Source: Isoptericola halotolerans
GTDB taxonomy: Bacteria > Actinomycetota > Actinomycetes > Actinomycetales > Cellulomonadaceae
Direction of reading: 5' to 3'
NCBI RefSeq assembly: GCF_013149785.1
Contig: NZ_JABEZU010000002.1
Coordinates: 682,001-746,000 of the forward strand
Length of the DNA: 64,000 bases
Part shown: piece after piece, positions 1-8,606 of the stretch
Numbering within the stretch: the stretch's first letter is position 1
Layout: each line of letters starts with the position of its first letter
The notes under the pieces: model-generated
What the model saw: the letters and a program-made list of their open reading frames with translations, nothing else
Databases searched by the model: none
Told to the model about the DNA's origin: nothing
Position numbers and translations under genes: made by a program

Positions 1-296
1 CCGACAAGGTGCTCGACCGCTACGGTCGGAACCCCTATGTCCTGGGCAACCATCTGCGGCCGCAGGTGGAGTTCCATGTCGACCGGGCGAAGGTGTTCTG
101 GTTCGAGGACGGCTTGGACCGCGCGATCACCGTCCTGAACCAGGACTACGACCTCGGCCTCCCCTCGGGGATCGGCCGGGCGCGCACCAGCGAGAAGGCC
201 AGCGGGGTCCCGAGCGGCGACGTCGAGGTGAGCCGACGGCTGGAGCGGCGCCTCAAGAAGTTCTACGCCAAGGACTACGAGACCTTCAGCTACTGA
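1..296 (+). CDS. C-terminal fragment, probable sulfotransferase-family protein
   Basis: The open frame enters from the left edge (frame of base 3) and ends at TGA 294-296, so only about 97 C-terminal residues are visible. The fragment contains FHVDRAKVFWFEDGLDRAI followed by a stretch ending in LGL, which resembles the late 'fEdl...L...lGl' part of PAPS-dependent sulfotransferases. It ends LKKFYAKDYETFSY, like the 'Y..D...F' tail of sulfotransferase-2 proteins; the convergent neighbour at 361-1383 has a comparable AYAADFEAF segment. If right, it would transfer sulfate from PAPS to a carbohydrate. The catalytic region lies outside the window, so this is an inference from tail similarity and neighbourhood. 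Confidence 0.5.
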   Translation, partial: DKVLDRYGRNPYVLGNHLRPQVEFHVDRAKVFWFEDGLDRAITVLNQDYDLGLPSGIGRARTSEKASGVPSGDVEVSRRLERRLKKFYAKDYETFSY

Positions 297-303
297 CGCG
301 GCC

Positions 304-341
304 CCCCGGCCGGCCTCCCCGCGAGGGGGAGCCGGCCGGGG
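304..341. terminator. Bidirectional hairpin between convergent genes
   Basis: A GC-only inverted repeat (CCCCGGCCGGC left, GCCGGCCGGGG right, extended by a TCCCC/GGGGA inner stem) sits between the convergent ends at 296 and 361. There is no T tract, as is usual in this genome. It probably ends transcription from both sides. Confidence 0.6.
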
Positions 342-360
342 ACGCGCACCGACAGCCCCG

Positions 361-1383
361 CTACCCGGGCAGCCAGCGTCGTGCGCGACGCTTGGCCCGC
401 CGCGCGGCGACGTGCCACAGCGGTTCGGACTCGAGGTCGGCGGCGCGTCGGCGCGCGTCGGCGAGCTGCCGTTCGGTGTCCCGGAGCAGTGCGGCGACCT
501 CCTTGCGCTCCTGGTTGAACTCTCGTGCACGGGTGCTCAGGGCCCCGATGCGCTCGTTCGCGGCCACCTGGGCACGGACGTTCGCCAGCGCGTCGTCGCT
601 CCAGGAGTCGACGAACCGGACCTGGTCGAGAGTCCAGCGGCCCGGGAAGGCCTCGAAGTCTGCGGCGTAGGCGTCCTCGACGGAGCGGCGCACCTCGTCG
701 TCGAACAGGTCTCGCACCGGGGGGAGCGGTGTCTCGTTCGCACGGGGGACGTAGAGCTCCTGGTCCCTGCCGAGCGCTGCCAGGTGCTGGTGCACGTCCG
801 CGAGCAGCTCGGGCATCGTGTGGACGTCGTACACGCGCGAGTAGGGAACGACGTCCAGCGCCAGGGCGGCGGACTGCGTACGGAAATGAGTGTCCGTCGA
901 CAGCAGGGGGTGGCTCCGCCAGGGCTGCTGGACGGCGAACTGCCTGAAGTCCTCGATCACCTCGCCGGCGCTGGTCGGTACCCGCGGGTAGAACGGCTCG
1001 TCCGCGTAGTCGCGCAGGTACTTGCCGTGCTGCACGAGGAACTTCGACTGCCACGCGGACCAGAGCCGGCTCCAGGGATCGCGCACGACCGCGAAGACGA
1101 ACCAGCCGTTGTCCGGGTGGACCGCGCTCAGGGCCTCGGCACCGAGCTCGCCGAGGGTCGGCGTCTTCTTCCACCGTTCCCGTCCACCGTGGATCGTCAT
1201 GAGCTGGGTCTGGGTCGCTCCGGTGCTCCGAGGGAAGCTCGCGAGGTCCTCGCCGGACAGGTCGGCGACCATCCAACGCAGGGAGGTGCAGGCGGCCTTG
1301 GTGACCGACAGGTAGGCGATCTTCCGGTCGGGGATGACGAAGGAGTTGGGGGGAGCGGTTCGTGTCGTGAGCGGGGAGGCCAT
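361..1383 (-). CDS. Sulfotransferase family 2 (carbohydrate sulfotransferase-like) protein
   Basis: This 340-aa protein is a probable PAPS-dependent sulfotransferase of the carbohydrate (HNK-1/Sulfotransfer_2) type. The N-terminal IAYLSVTKAACTSLRWMV matches the 5'-phosphosulfate loop (K-x-x-C/G-T-S-L/W), and FAVVRDPWSRLWSAW around residue 95 matches the 3'-phosphate-binding 'RdP.sRl.S.y' motif. The last ~60 residues are charged and heptad-like (coiled coil). An in-frame TTG lies directly before the chosen ATG. It lies convergent to another probable sulfotransferase and divergent from a pyruvyl transferase gene, so a role in sulfating a surface polysaccharide is likely. The acceptor cannot be told from sequence. 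Confidence 0.75.
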   Translation of the reverse strand: MASPLTTRTAPPNSFVIPDRKIAYLSVTKAACTSLRWMVADLSGEDLASFPRSTGATQTQLMTIHGGRERWKKTPTLGELGAEALSAVHPDNGWFVFAVVRDPWSRLWSAWQSKFLVQHGKYLRDYADEPFYPRVPTSAGEVIEDFRQFAVQQPWRSHPLLSTDTHFRTQSAALALDVVPYSRVYDVHTMPELLADVHQHLAALGRDQELYVPRANETPLPPVRDLFDDEVRRSVEDAYAADFEAFPGRWTLDQVRFVDSWSDDALANVRAQVAANERIGALSTRAREFNQERKEVAALLRDTERQLADARRRAADLESEPLWHVAARRAKRRARRWLPG

Positions 1384-1558
1384 CAATCCGGTCCGGGGTC
1401 GTCGAGTACGGGGGATCGGATCATATCGTCGGCGGGGCGCGGACGGCTCCGACGGTCACGCCGGCGGCGCAAGGGCGCCACGAGCCGACCCCGTACCCTT
1501 CTCCTGGGACAGATCGTCCTGATCCCGCCAGTCGGGACCATCGACAAGGAGTTCCTCT

Positions 1559-3196
1559 ATGACGAGTGCCCTGGTGATCGGCGACCTGGGGTTCACTTCG
1601 ATGTACCACCTGGGCGACGAGGCGATGTCGGAGGCGGCGGCCGAGGTGCTGACCGGGGTCGGCATCGACGTCACCCTGATCGCCGGCCAGCCTGCCGCGG
1701 CGACCGAGCGCTACGACCTGCCGGCGGTCGCACGCCCGGGTTTCCGCAAGGTCATGTCCCGGCAGCAGAAGGACGCGCTGCTCGAGGAGATCACCGACGC
1801 GCTCGCGTCCTCGCGCCCGCTTCCGGGCCCCGCCGCAAAGGTGTTCCAGGCGGTCGAGGCCGCGGACGTCATGGTCATCGGCGGCGGTGGAAACCTCAAC
1901 TCCCAGGGGACGCACCACCTGTACGACCGGGTGGCCCTGGCGCGGATGGCCGGCGCCACCGGTACGCCCTTGGTCGTGAGCAGCCAGACCGTCGGCCCGG
2001 CGCTCACCGACCGTGACCGCGAGCTCGTCACCGAGCTGGGCAGGTCCGCGGTCGCCTTCGGCGTCCGTGAGGCCACGACCTACCAGCTCATGCAGGAGCT
2101 CGTCGGGGCGGACGGACAGGTCGTGCTCACGATGGACGACGCGGCCCTGCTGTCGCCTGCCCCGTCCGTCGAGGCCGCAGGGCCCGCCGTGCTCGCCCGC
2201 AAGGGCCGCTACATCATCGCGAGCTTCACGTCGCACACGGGAACGTCCGGCATGAACCAGGAGACCTACGTCTCCGAGCTGACGCGCCTCCTGGACGAGC
2301 TCGTCGCCGAGCACGACCTGGACGTCTATCTCGTCGCGCACATGGGCTCGTTCGTCGAGCCCGCTCGCAACGACCAGCTGCTGAACACGGCCATCGAGGC
2401 AGCGTCCACCAGCGGTCGTGTGCACGCCCTGCCGATGATCGACGCCCGGACCACCCTGGCCCTCACGCAGGGTGCCGAGTTCACCCTGTCGACCCGGTAC
2501 CACCCGGTCGTCTTCGGGCCGGCGCTCGGGGTTCCCTCGTTCGGGCTCGTGCTCAGCCACTACTCGTCGGTCCGGATGCGCGGTGCGCTCGGCAACGTGG
2601 GGCTGACGGATCTTGCTCTCCCGCTCGACTACTGGCTGTCGGGCGGGCTGCAGCGCTCCGTCCGTGCCGTGATCGAGAATCGAGCGTCCTTCGACGAGCA
2701 CGTGGCGCACGCGTCGTCCGTGCGGCGGGCGGAGCAGCTGGCCTGGTGGGCCGCTGTCGAGGGGTTGGCCAGGACCGGCCGCTGGACGCCACCTGCCGCA
2801 CGAGCAGAGCTGCCTGAGTGGGCGGTGCCGGGCGTCTCCGGGTGGGAGTTCGACACCCTGACGTCGACCTCGGACACCCTGGCCCTCCAGCGGCGGGAGG
2901 TCGCGGACCTGGCGAGGCAGCTGAGCGAGACCCTCGAGCAGAACTCCCGGCTCGAGGAGCAGAACGCCAAGTTCAAGGGCCGGATCGAGCGACTGACGGG
3001 GAAGCTCGATCGTTCGCGCACGCAGCTCGACCGCGTGCGCCACGAGAAGGTGGCGGCCGTCAAGCAGATCCGCGTCCTGCGCGACGAGCGAGACCAGGCC
3101 CTGCGGATGGCTCTGCCGCACGCGCTCAAGCGCGACATCCGGCGGGCGCCGCGGGCGGTCGCACGGCGCCTGCGGCGCCTCGTCCCCTCCCGCTGA
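1559..3196 (+). CDS. Polysaccharide pyruvyl transferase family protein with C-terminal coiled coil
   Basis: This 545-aa protein starts ALVIGDLGFTSMYHLGDEAM, the typical opening of the polysaccharide pyruvyl transferase (CsaB/WcaK) fold, and has the glycine-rich DVMVIGGGGNLNS segment near residue 105. The later STRYHPVVFGPALGVPSFGL (about residues 308-327) matches the conserved 'R.H...fa...g.P' phosphoenolpyruvate-site region. Known relatives transfer pyruvate from phosphoenolpyruvate onto sugars of surface polymers. Residues from about 435 form a long coiled coil (LALQRREVADLARQLSETL onward), followed by a basic tail, an unusual extension. SD AAGGAG lies 7-8 bases before the ATG. It belongs to the surface-polymer region. 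Confidence 0.8.
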   Translation: MTSALVIGDLGFTSMYHLGDEAMSEAAAEVLTGVGIDVTLIAGQPAAATERYDLPAVARPGFRKVMSRQQKDALLEEITDALASSRPLPGPAAKVFQAVEAADVMVIGGGGNLNSQGTHHLYDRVALARMAGATGTPLVVSSQTVGPALTDRDRELVTELGRSAVAFGVREATTYQLMQELVGADGQVVLTMDDAALLSPAPSVEAAGPAVLARKGRYIIASFTSHTGTSGMNQETYVSELTRLLDELVAEHDLDVYLVAHMGSFVEPARNDQLLNTAIEAASTSGRVHALPMIDARTTLALTQGAEFTLSTRYHPVVFGPALGVPSFGLVLSHYSSVRMRGALGNVGLTDLALPLDYWLSGGLQRSVRAVIENRASFDEHVAHASSVRRAEQLAWWAAVEGLARTGRWTPPAARAELPEWAVPGVSGWEFDTLTSTSDTLALQRREVADLARQLSETLEQNSRLEEQNAKFKGRIERLTGKLDRSRTQLDRVRHEKVAAVKQIRVLRDERDQALRMALPHALKRDIRRAPRAVARRLRRLVPSR

Positions 3197-3238
3197 GCCG
3201 AGGGCCCGGCCGTACGGCACGGGCGAGACGCAGGGACG

Positions 3239-3291
3239 AGCAAGGCCTCGGGGCCCGAGCGACGACGTCGCTCGGGCCCCGAGGCCTTGCT
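3239..3291. terminator. 26-bp perfect palindrome, convergent terminator
   Basis: Arms 3239-3264 and 3266-3291 are exact reverse complements around a single base (A3265). The repeat lies between the converging ends at 3196 (+) and 3335 (-). In RNA it would make a stem of about 24-25 bp on either strand. Confidence 0.75.
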
Positions 3292-3303
3292 GGGTCCGTG
3301 GCC

Positions 3304-3327
3304 GCCACCAGCCGTCGGGCTGGTGGC
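3304..3327. terminator. Second hairpin before the minus-strand gene end
   Basis: GCCACCAGCC (3304-3313), loop GTCG, GGCTGGTGGC (3318-3327) form a 10-bp stem 7 bases past the end of the minus-strand gene. It probably backs up the larger palindrome at 3239-3291. Confidence 0.55.
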
Positions 3328-3334
3328 CCCCTGC

Positions 3335-5950
3335 CTACGAGCTGCTCGTCATCGCGTCGACCGGCGCCGCGACGGGCGAGCCCTGACCGGTCCAGCTGAT
3401 CGCCGCGAGGAACTCGTCGAGAGCCTCGAGGTTGTACTCGCCGACGTCGAAGGGCTTGTGGGGGATGCCCTGCTCCAGGAACCGGAGCATCCCGCCTGCC
3501 AGGGCATCGGTGTCCCGGGCGACGACGAGTCCCTCGTCGTCCTGGAGGGCCCCGGCGGCCGACCCGAAGCTGGTGGTGATGACGGGTACGCCCAGGGTGC
3601 GTGCCTCGAGGATCACCATGGGTTGTCCTTCGTAGTCGCTCGAGAGCACGAAGCAGTCGGACGCTGCCAGTGCGGCGTACGGGTTCGACTGGAAGCCTGT
3701 CAGGTGGACGTTGCCGGCGAGCCCGTGCAGACCGACGAGTGCTCGGAGCTCGCCTTCGAGCGGCCCGGTCCCCAGGATGGCGAGCTGTGCGTCGGGATGC
3801 TCGACGACGACCTGTGCGAAGGCGTTGATGAGTCGTGCGTGGTTCTTCTCCGGGGAGAGCCTGCCCATCGTGATGAACCGCGGCCCCGTGCCCTCGAACG
3901 CGCGGGACACGCTCTCGCGTCGTGCGGTCAGCTCCTGGATCCGCTCGGGGCCGTAGAGGTCCTCGAGGAGGCTGAGGTCCGTCGCCAGATCCTTCCCGAA
4001 CTCCTCGCCGGGGCGGAGCGCCCGGTCCGGGCCGAGGTCGGCCTCGCGGCCTGACAGCCGGAGCACGCGCTCGCCGTCGAGGAGGTTGCGCGCGTGCGTG
4101 AACTGCTCGGGGCGAGCGTGGTCCGCGAGCTTCTCCCGGTTGATCGCCGCGAGCGTGCTGGACACCGACACGATGCTGTCGAAGTACCGGTACGTCGAGA
4201 AGACGGCACGCAGACCCTGTTCCAGGGGTCGCTTGCCGTCGACCTCGCGCTGCGAGTCGGCTACTACGTCGTTGTGGAGCCAGATGGACTTCCGTCCGGA
4301 CGGCGCCGCCAGCAGGATGTTGGGCCACATCGGGCCGTAGCCGCTGAAGTCGATGACGTGGTCGAACTCGGCCTCGCCGAAGCACCGGTGCCACTCGTCG
4401 CGGAAGTAGGGGCGGATCTGTTCGGGGTTCACCTCGTGGTGCGACTCGTGGAGACCGTTGAAGAGCGACCGCCGAGCCGCGCGGTGGCGCTTCGAGCCGT
4501 TGTAGCCGCCGACGCGCGGGAAGACCCGCACGGACTCGGGGAGCAGCTTCTCGTTCTTGCGCTCGTCGGCGCTCCCCGGCGGTCCGTAGAAGGCCGAGAC
4601 GTCGTACTTGGTCGGGTCGAGCGCGGAGAGCATGCTGAGCATCGACGTGGTGATGCCGTTCGATCGCAACCCGCCCACGTAGACGAGGAGCGACGTACGG
4701 CCGTCGTCGTCGAGGCCGTCGTGCACGGTGCCGCTCGCGCGCCCGCCGAACACGTTCTCGATCACCCGCTGCGTGGCCCCGCCGTCCTCGTGCGGTACGT
4801 ACTGCTCCACGAAGCGGTCGTAGGCCGCGGCCCGCTGGGGGTCGAGGCCGTCCAGGCCCGACTCGACGAGCTCGCGCACCGCTGCTGCGAGCTCGGCGAG
4901 GCTGGAGGCCACCGGGCCCGGCAGGTCCTGGGGAGCTTCGTAGAGCCCACGGGTGGAGTCGTACTCCTGCCCGTCAGGCATGTAGAACGCCAGGGGCGTG
5001 CGGGTCGGCAGGGCGTCGAAGAAGATGCTCGAGTAGTCGGTGACGAGGGTGTCGGTCGCCGCGAGGACCTCGTTCGTCGGGATGTCGTTCGGCACGATCA
5101 CGCCGCGCCCGAGCCCGCTGCGCACGGCGGCCTGGTAGGCCACCTGGTGGGTCTTGAGCAGGACGAGGTGGTCGGTGCCGACCTCTCTCTGCAGGGTCGC
5201 GACGGTCTCCAGCAGCTGCGTGGTCTCGTCGCTGGGCCGGTAGAACGAACCGCGCCACGTCGGCGCGTAGAGGATGACCCTGCGGTCGCCGACCTGGACT
5301 CCGGCCTTCTCGAGCGTGCGCCGCGCCCGTGCGCGTGCTTCGTCCTCCAGCTGGACGTCGATGCGCGGCAGGCCCGACTCGAGGATCGATCCACGGTAGA
5401 TCCCACGGAGCTTGTACCCGGTGAGATACATCTGCTCGGTCATGAAAGGGCTCGACGACACGAGGTAGTCCGCCATGACGAAGTTGCGCAGCACGTTGCG
5501 CGAGCTGCTTCCCCCGCCCGGCATGTCGTACCCCATCTTCTTCAGAGGGGTGCCGTGCCAGGTGTTGAGGTAGATCTGGCCGCTTCGCTTGCTGAACTGG
5601 TTCGGGAAGGTCGCATTGTTCACGAGGTACTGCGACGTGGCCAGGGCCCGGTAGTAGGCGCGGGACTCCTTGCGAACGAACTGGACATTCTTCGGCCAGC
5701 TCGACCGCGCTGCGCGGATGGCCTCGTCGGAGTCGAGGACCCAGATATGCTTGAGTCGTCGGTAGGCGGGATCCGCGAGCAGCGCCTCGAAGATCGCCCG
5801 GGGGTTGCACAGCATGCCGTTGCCGGCGAACGACTCGTAGACCACCGTGTCCGGCACGATCGGTCGCTCACGCCAGTAGGCGTGTGACTCGAAGTCGAGT
5901 GCGCGGCCATACCGCCGGACCAGGCTCTTGATCGCGGGCTTGCCTGCCAT
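3335..5950 (-). CDS. CDP-glycerol glycerophosphotransferase fused to GT4 glycosyltransferase
   Basis: This 871-aa bifunctional protein probably extends and glycosylates a polyol-phosphate (teichoic-acid-like) polymer at the cytoplasmic membrane face. The N-terminal half (to about residue 400) is TagF-like: LNTWHGTPLKKMGYDM carries the conserved HGTPLK histidine, and VTDYSSIFFDALPTRTPLAF is the CDP-glycerol-site motif. The C-terminal half is a GT-B glycosyltransferase: PRFITMGRLSPEKNHARLI, then SSDYEGQPMVILEARTLGVP with the nucleotide-sugar E-x7-E region. I chose ATG 5950 because GGAG lies 8 bases upstream; an in-frame GTG at 5989 has no SD. It is divergent from another glycerophosphotransferase-like gene. 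Substrates are inferred from family only. Confidence 0.82.
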   Translation of the reverse strand: MAGKPAIKSLVRRYGRALDFESHAYWRERPIVPDTVVYESFAGNGMLCNPRAIFEALLADPAYRRLKHIWVLDSDEAIRAARSSWPKNVQFVRKESRAYYRALATSQYLVNNATFPNQFSKRSGQIYLNTWHGTPLKKMGYDMPGGGSSSRNVLRNFVMADYLVSSSPFMTEQMYLTGYKLRGIYRGSILESGLPRIDVQLEDEARARARRTLEKAGVQVGDRRVILYAPTWRGSFYRPSDETTQLLETVATLQREVGTDHLVLLKTHQVAYQAAVRSGLGRGVIVPNDIPTNEVLAATDTLVTDYSSIFFDALPTRTPLAFYMPDGQEYDSTRGLYEAPQDLPGPVASSLAELAAAVRELVESGLDGLDPQRAAAYDRFVEQYVPHEDGGATQRVIENVFGGRASGTVHDGLDDDGRTSLLVYVGGLRSNGITTSMLSMLSALDPTKYDVSAFYGPPGSADERKNEKLLPESVRVFPRVGGYNGSKRHRAARRSLFNGLHESHHEVNPEQIRPYFRDEWHRCFGEAEFDHVIDFSGYGPMWPNILLAAPSGRKSIWLHNDVVADSQREVDGKRPLEQGLRAVFSTYRYFDSIVSVSSTLAAINREKLADHARPEQFTHARNLLDGERVLRLSGREADLGPDRALRPGEEFGKDLATDLSLLEDLYGPERIQELTARRESVSRAFEGTGPRFITMGRLSPEKNHARLINAFAQVVVEHPDAQLAILGTGPLEGELRALVGLHGLAGNVHLTGFQSNPYAALAASDCFVLSSDYEGQPMVILEARTLGVPVITTSFGSAAGALQDDEGLVVARDTDALAGGMLRFLEQGIPHKPFDVGEYNLEALDEFLAAISWTGQGSPVAAPVDAMTSSS

Positions 5951-6161
5951 CCAGGTTGCTCCAAGTTCGTTCTGTACGTCAGTGTGCACCGTGGCCGGAG
6001 TCTGTTCGGCGCAGGAGCGACGAGTCTAGCCGCTGCGTGAACTTTCGATGAACCCTGCCCGAGCCTTGTCCGTCGGGGCGATGTCTCGGCTGACCGGCCG
6101 GTGACTAGACTGCTCCGAAGTGTCTGGCGCTCGCCAGGCCGGAGGCAGAAGCGAGGTGCTC

Positions 6162-7424
6162 ATGGCCGGTGCGACGCGCGTCGCTGGGCTGCGCCGTTCC
6201 GTCCGTTCGTCCGGCGGCAAGCTGATCCGCCGCCTGGGTCTGCTGCCGGGCGGGGTGCCCGACGGGCTTGGTGAGGATGCCGTGCTGCAGGGCACCACGC
6301 TGTCGGCGCGTGCCGTCGTCTTCTTCGGGGACCCGCCGGAGAGCATGTACCAGCTCCGGCAGTGGTACACGGCCCTGGAGGCGTTGGACCGACGGGTCCC
6401 GCTCGTGGTGATCACGGGCGACTCGCGCACGGCACGGCTCGTTCGCGCGGAGACGCCGCTGCGTGTCGTGACGGTCGCTCAGCATGCGACGCTCGACGAG
6501 ATCCTGACCGACAGCGACGTCCGCCTGGCCCTCTACGTCAACCACAGCCCGCAGAACTTCACGATGCTGAGCTTCGGCGGGCTCGTCCACGTCTCGCTGC
6601 TCCACGGCGACTCGGACAAGACGGTCTCGGTCTCGAACCAGCACAAGGCCTACGACCTCGTGTTCGTCGCCGGCAAGGCGGCCGTCGATCGGTTCGCGCG
6701 CAACCTGCCGTACTTCGACGCCGAGTCGAGGTGCATCCCGGTCGGACGGCCCCAGCTCGATCTTCTCGGGCCGGACCCGGTGAGCCGGGAGCGTTCCGAG
6801 AGGTCCGAGCGGTCGACCATCCTGTACGCGCCGACCTGGGAGGGTGCCAACCCGTCGGTGGCCTACGGGTCGGTCGACGTGCTGGGGCCGGAGCTTGCCC
6901 GTGCCGTCGTCGCCGATCCCGGCCTGCGGCTGCTCTACCGACCGCATCCGTTGACGGGGGTGCGTTCCCAGCCGTACGCCGACGCCGACGCCGAGGTGCG
7001 GGAGGTCGTCTCGACCGCTGCGGCTGCCGACCCCGGTGCGGGACACGCGGTGCGGACCGCCGGTGAGCTGGCTGCCACGTTCGCCGAGGCGGACGTCCTC
7101 GTCTGCGACATCTCGGCCGCTGCGACCGAGTGGCTGCCGACGCTGCGGCCGCTGATCGTCACCGACGTCGCCGCTCCGTGGGCGACGGTCGCGGCGACGC
7201 CGCTGCTCCGCGTGGCGCGGAGACTGCGGGTCGACGACGTCAACGGTGCCGCCGAGCTGTTGCGCACGGAGGCGGCGGAGGATCCGTCACGTGAGCAGCG
7301 CCGCCGGCTCGTCGAGTACTACCTCGGAGACGTCGCCCCGGGTGCGTCGCTGGAGCGGTTCGTGTCGGCGTGCGAGTCCGCCATCGAGCGTCACGAGGCG
7401 GAGCTGGAGCGGCTAGGGCGCTGA
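6162..7424 (+). CDS. CDP-glycerol glycerophosphotransferase-like protein
   Basis: This 420-aa protein resembles the TagF/TagB GT-B-like fold: VHVSLLHGDSDKTVSVSNQ carries the family's H-G-(D/T) histidine region, VFVAGKAAVDRF is followed by the G-x-P/R-x-D element (VGRPQLDLL), TILYAPTWEG is the conserved 'iLyaPTWrg' strand, LLYRPHPLTG is the 'iKpHp' equivalent, and VLVCDISAAATEWL replaces the usual 'l.tDySS...e'. Together these support a CMP-polyol phosphate transferase. I chose ATG 6162 (GAGG 5-6 bases upstream); an in-frame GTG at 6120 would add 14 residues. The DISA variant suggests a divergent subfamily. It is divergent from the fused TagF-GT4 gene and probably acts on the same polymer. Confidence 0.72.
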   Translation: MAGATRVAGLRRSVRSSGGKLIRRLGLLPGGVPDGLGEDAVLQGTTLSARAVVFFGDPPESMYQLRQWYTALEALDRRVPLVVITGDSRTARLVRAETPLRVVTVAQHATLDEILTDSDVRLALYVNHSPQNFTMLSFGGLVHVSLLHGDSDKTVSVSNQHKAYDLVFVAGKAAVDRFARNLPYFDAESRCIPVGRPQLDLLGPDPVSRERSERSERSTILYAPTWEGANPSVAYGSVDVLGPELARAVVADPGLRLLYRPHPLTGVRSQPYADADAEVREVVSTAAAADPGAGHAVRTAGELAATFAEADVLVCDISAAATEWLPTLRPLIVTDVAAPWATVAATPLLRVARRLRVDDVNGAAELLRTEAAEDPSREQRRRLVEYYLGDVAPGASLERFVSACESAIERHEAELERLGR

Positions 7425-7445
7425 CAGCAGCAGGTCGCTTGCGGA

Positions 7446-7460
7446 TGAGAATCGTTCTCC
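7446..7460. promoter_or_regulatory. Fur-family-like 7-1-7 palindrome upstream of the uptake operon
   Basis: TGAGAATCGTTCTCC has GAGAA/TTCTC arms in a 7-1-7 arrangement like Zur/Fur boxes (e.g. TGAAAATGATTTTCA-type Zur sites of actinobacteria). It ends 15 bases before the GTG of the FecCD permease, where a repressor would block transcription. The assignment rests on resemblance only. Confidence 0.45.
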
Positions 7461-7475
7461 GTAAGGTTCCGTCGC

Positions 7476-8606
7476 GTGCCCATCTCATCGACCTCGCGCG
7501 CCTCGACCACGGCGGAGGCGGGATCGGCGTCGAACCCACGGCTCAGCGCTCGCCGTCGACTGGCGCGCCGGACGTGGTGGACCTGCGTGGCCCTGGTGCT
7601 GTGCCTCCTCCTGCTCGTCGTGGTCTCGGGCGCCGTCGGTGCGGTGGACGTCGACCCGACCCAGGCCGCCCAGATCGTCCTCGGGCACCTGGTCCCGGGG
7701 ATGCCGTGGATGTCGGACGGCTCGCTCACCCCGCTGCAGGACCAGGCGGTCTGGCAGTTCCGGCTGCCGCGCGCCCTGCTCGCCGGGCTGGCCGGGGCGG
7801 GGCTGGCGCTGGCCGGCGCCCTGATGCAGGTCACGGTCCGCAACCCGCTGGCTGAGCCCTACATCCTGGGAGTGTCCTCCGGCGCGAGCGTGGGAGCTGT
7901 GCTCGTGATCGTCTTCGGTTCCGCGGCCCTGGGCGGTCTGTCGTTGAACCTTGCGGCCTTCGCCGGCGCCCTGGGGGCGTGCCTGTGCGTGGCTGCGCTC
8001 GCCCGCAAGGACGGGGCGCTGTCGCCGACACGGATGATCCTGGCCGGGGTCGCCCTGGGAACCCTGTTCAGCGCGGTCACGAGCTACCTGACGATCACCA
8101 CCAGCGCGCAGAACGTGGTCAGCGTGCTGTTCTTCCTGCTCGGCAGCGTGTCCGCGGCCACGATGTCGAGCCTGATCGGCCCGGCGCTCGCCCTCGGTGC
8201 CGCCGTCGTCGTCTCCGGCCTGCTGGCACGTTCCCTCAACGCCCTGATGACCGGCGACGAGTCCGCCGTCTCGCTCGGCGTCGACGCCACCCGGCTGCGC
8301 GGCCTGCTGCTCGTGGTCGCCTCGCTGCTCACCGGCACGGTGGTGTCCGTCGCGGGCGGGATCGGGTTCGTCGGCCTCGTCATCCCGCACATCGCCCGCA
8401 TCGTCGTCGGTGCGGACCACCGGCGGATGCTGCCCGTCACCGTGCTCGGCGGGGCGGTGTTCCTCATGGGGGCGGACCTTCTCGCCCGTACCGTGGCCGC
8501 CCCCACCGAGATCCCCCTGGGCATCCTCACGGCGTTCGTCGGGGCGCCCTTCTTCCTCTGGCTGATGCGTCGCGGCGGCGCGGAACGAGCGGGGTTCGGA
8601 CGATGA
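7476..8606 (+). CDS. FecCD-type ABC transporter permease
   Basis: This 376-aa integral membrane protein of the BtuC/FecCD family forms the channel for a siderophore, heme, corrinoid or metal-chelate importer. After a ~35-residue basic N-terminus it has multiple hydrophobic helices. The family hallmarks are VWQFRLPRALLAGLAGAGLA (R-x-P-R), MQVTVRNPLAEPYILGVSSG (the conserved N-P-L-A-P/E-x-x-LG-SSGA segment), ILAGVALGTLF and GGIGFVGLVIPHIARIVVG (ATPase-coupling region), ending with IPLGILTAFVGAPFFLWLM. It starts with GTG after a weak AAGG and overlaps the ATPase gene by ATGA. The expected partners follow directly. Substrate class is not resolved by the permease alone. Confidence 0.93.
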   Translation: MPISSTSRASTTAEAGSASNPRLSARRRLARRTWWTCVALVLCLLLLVVVSGAVGAVDVDPTQAAQIVLGHLVPGMPWMSDGSLTPLQDQAVWQFRLPRALLAGLAGAGLALAGALMQVTVRNPLAEPYILGVSSGASVGAVLVIVFGSAALGGLSLNLAAFAGALGACLCVAALARKDGALSPTRMILAGVALGTLFSAVTSYLTITTSAQNVVSVLFFLLGSVSAATMSSLIGPALALGAAVVVSGLLARSLNALMTGDESAVSLGVDATRLRGLLLVVASLLTGTVVSVAGGIGFVGLVIPHIARIVVGADHRRMLPVTVLGGAVFLMGADLLARTVAAPTEIPLGILTAFVGAPFFLWLMRRGGAERAGFGR

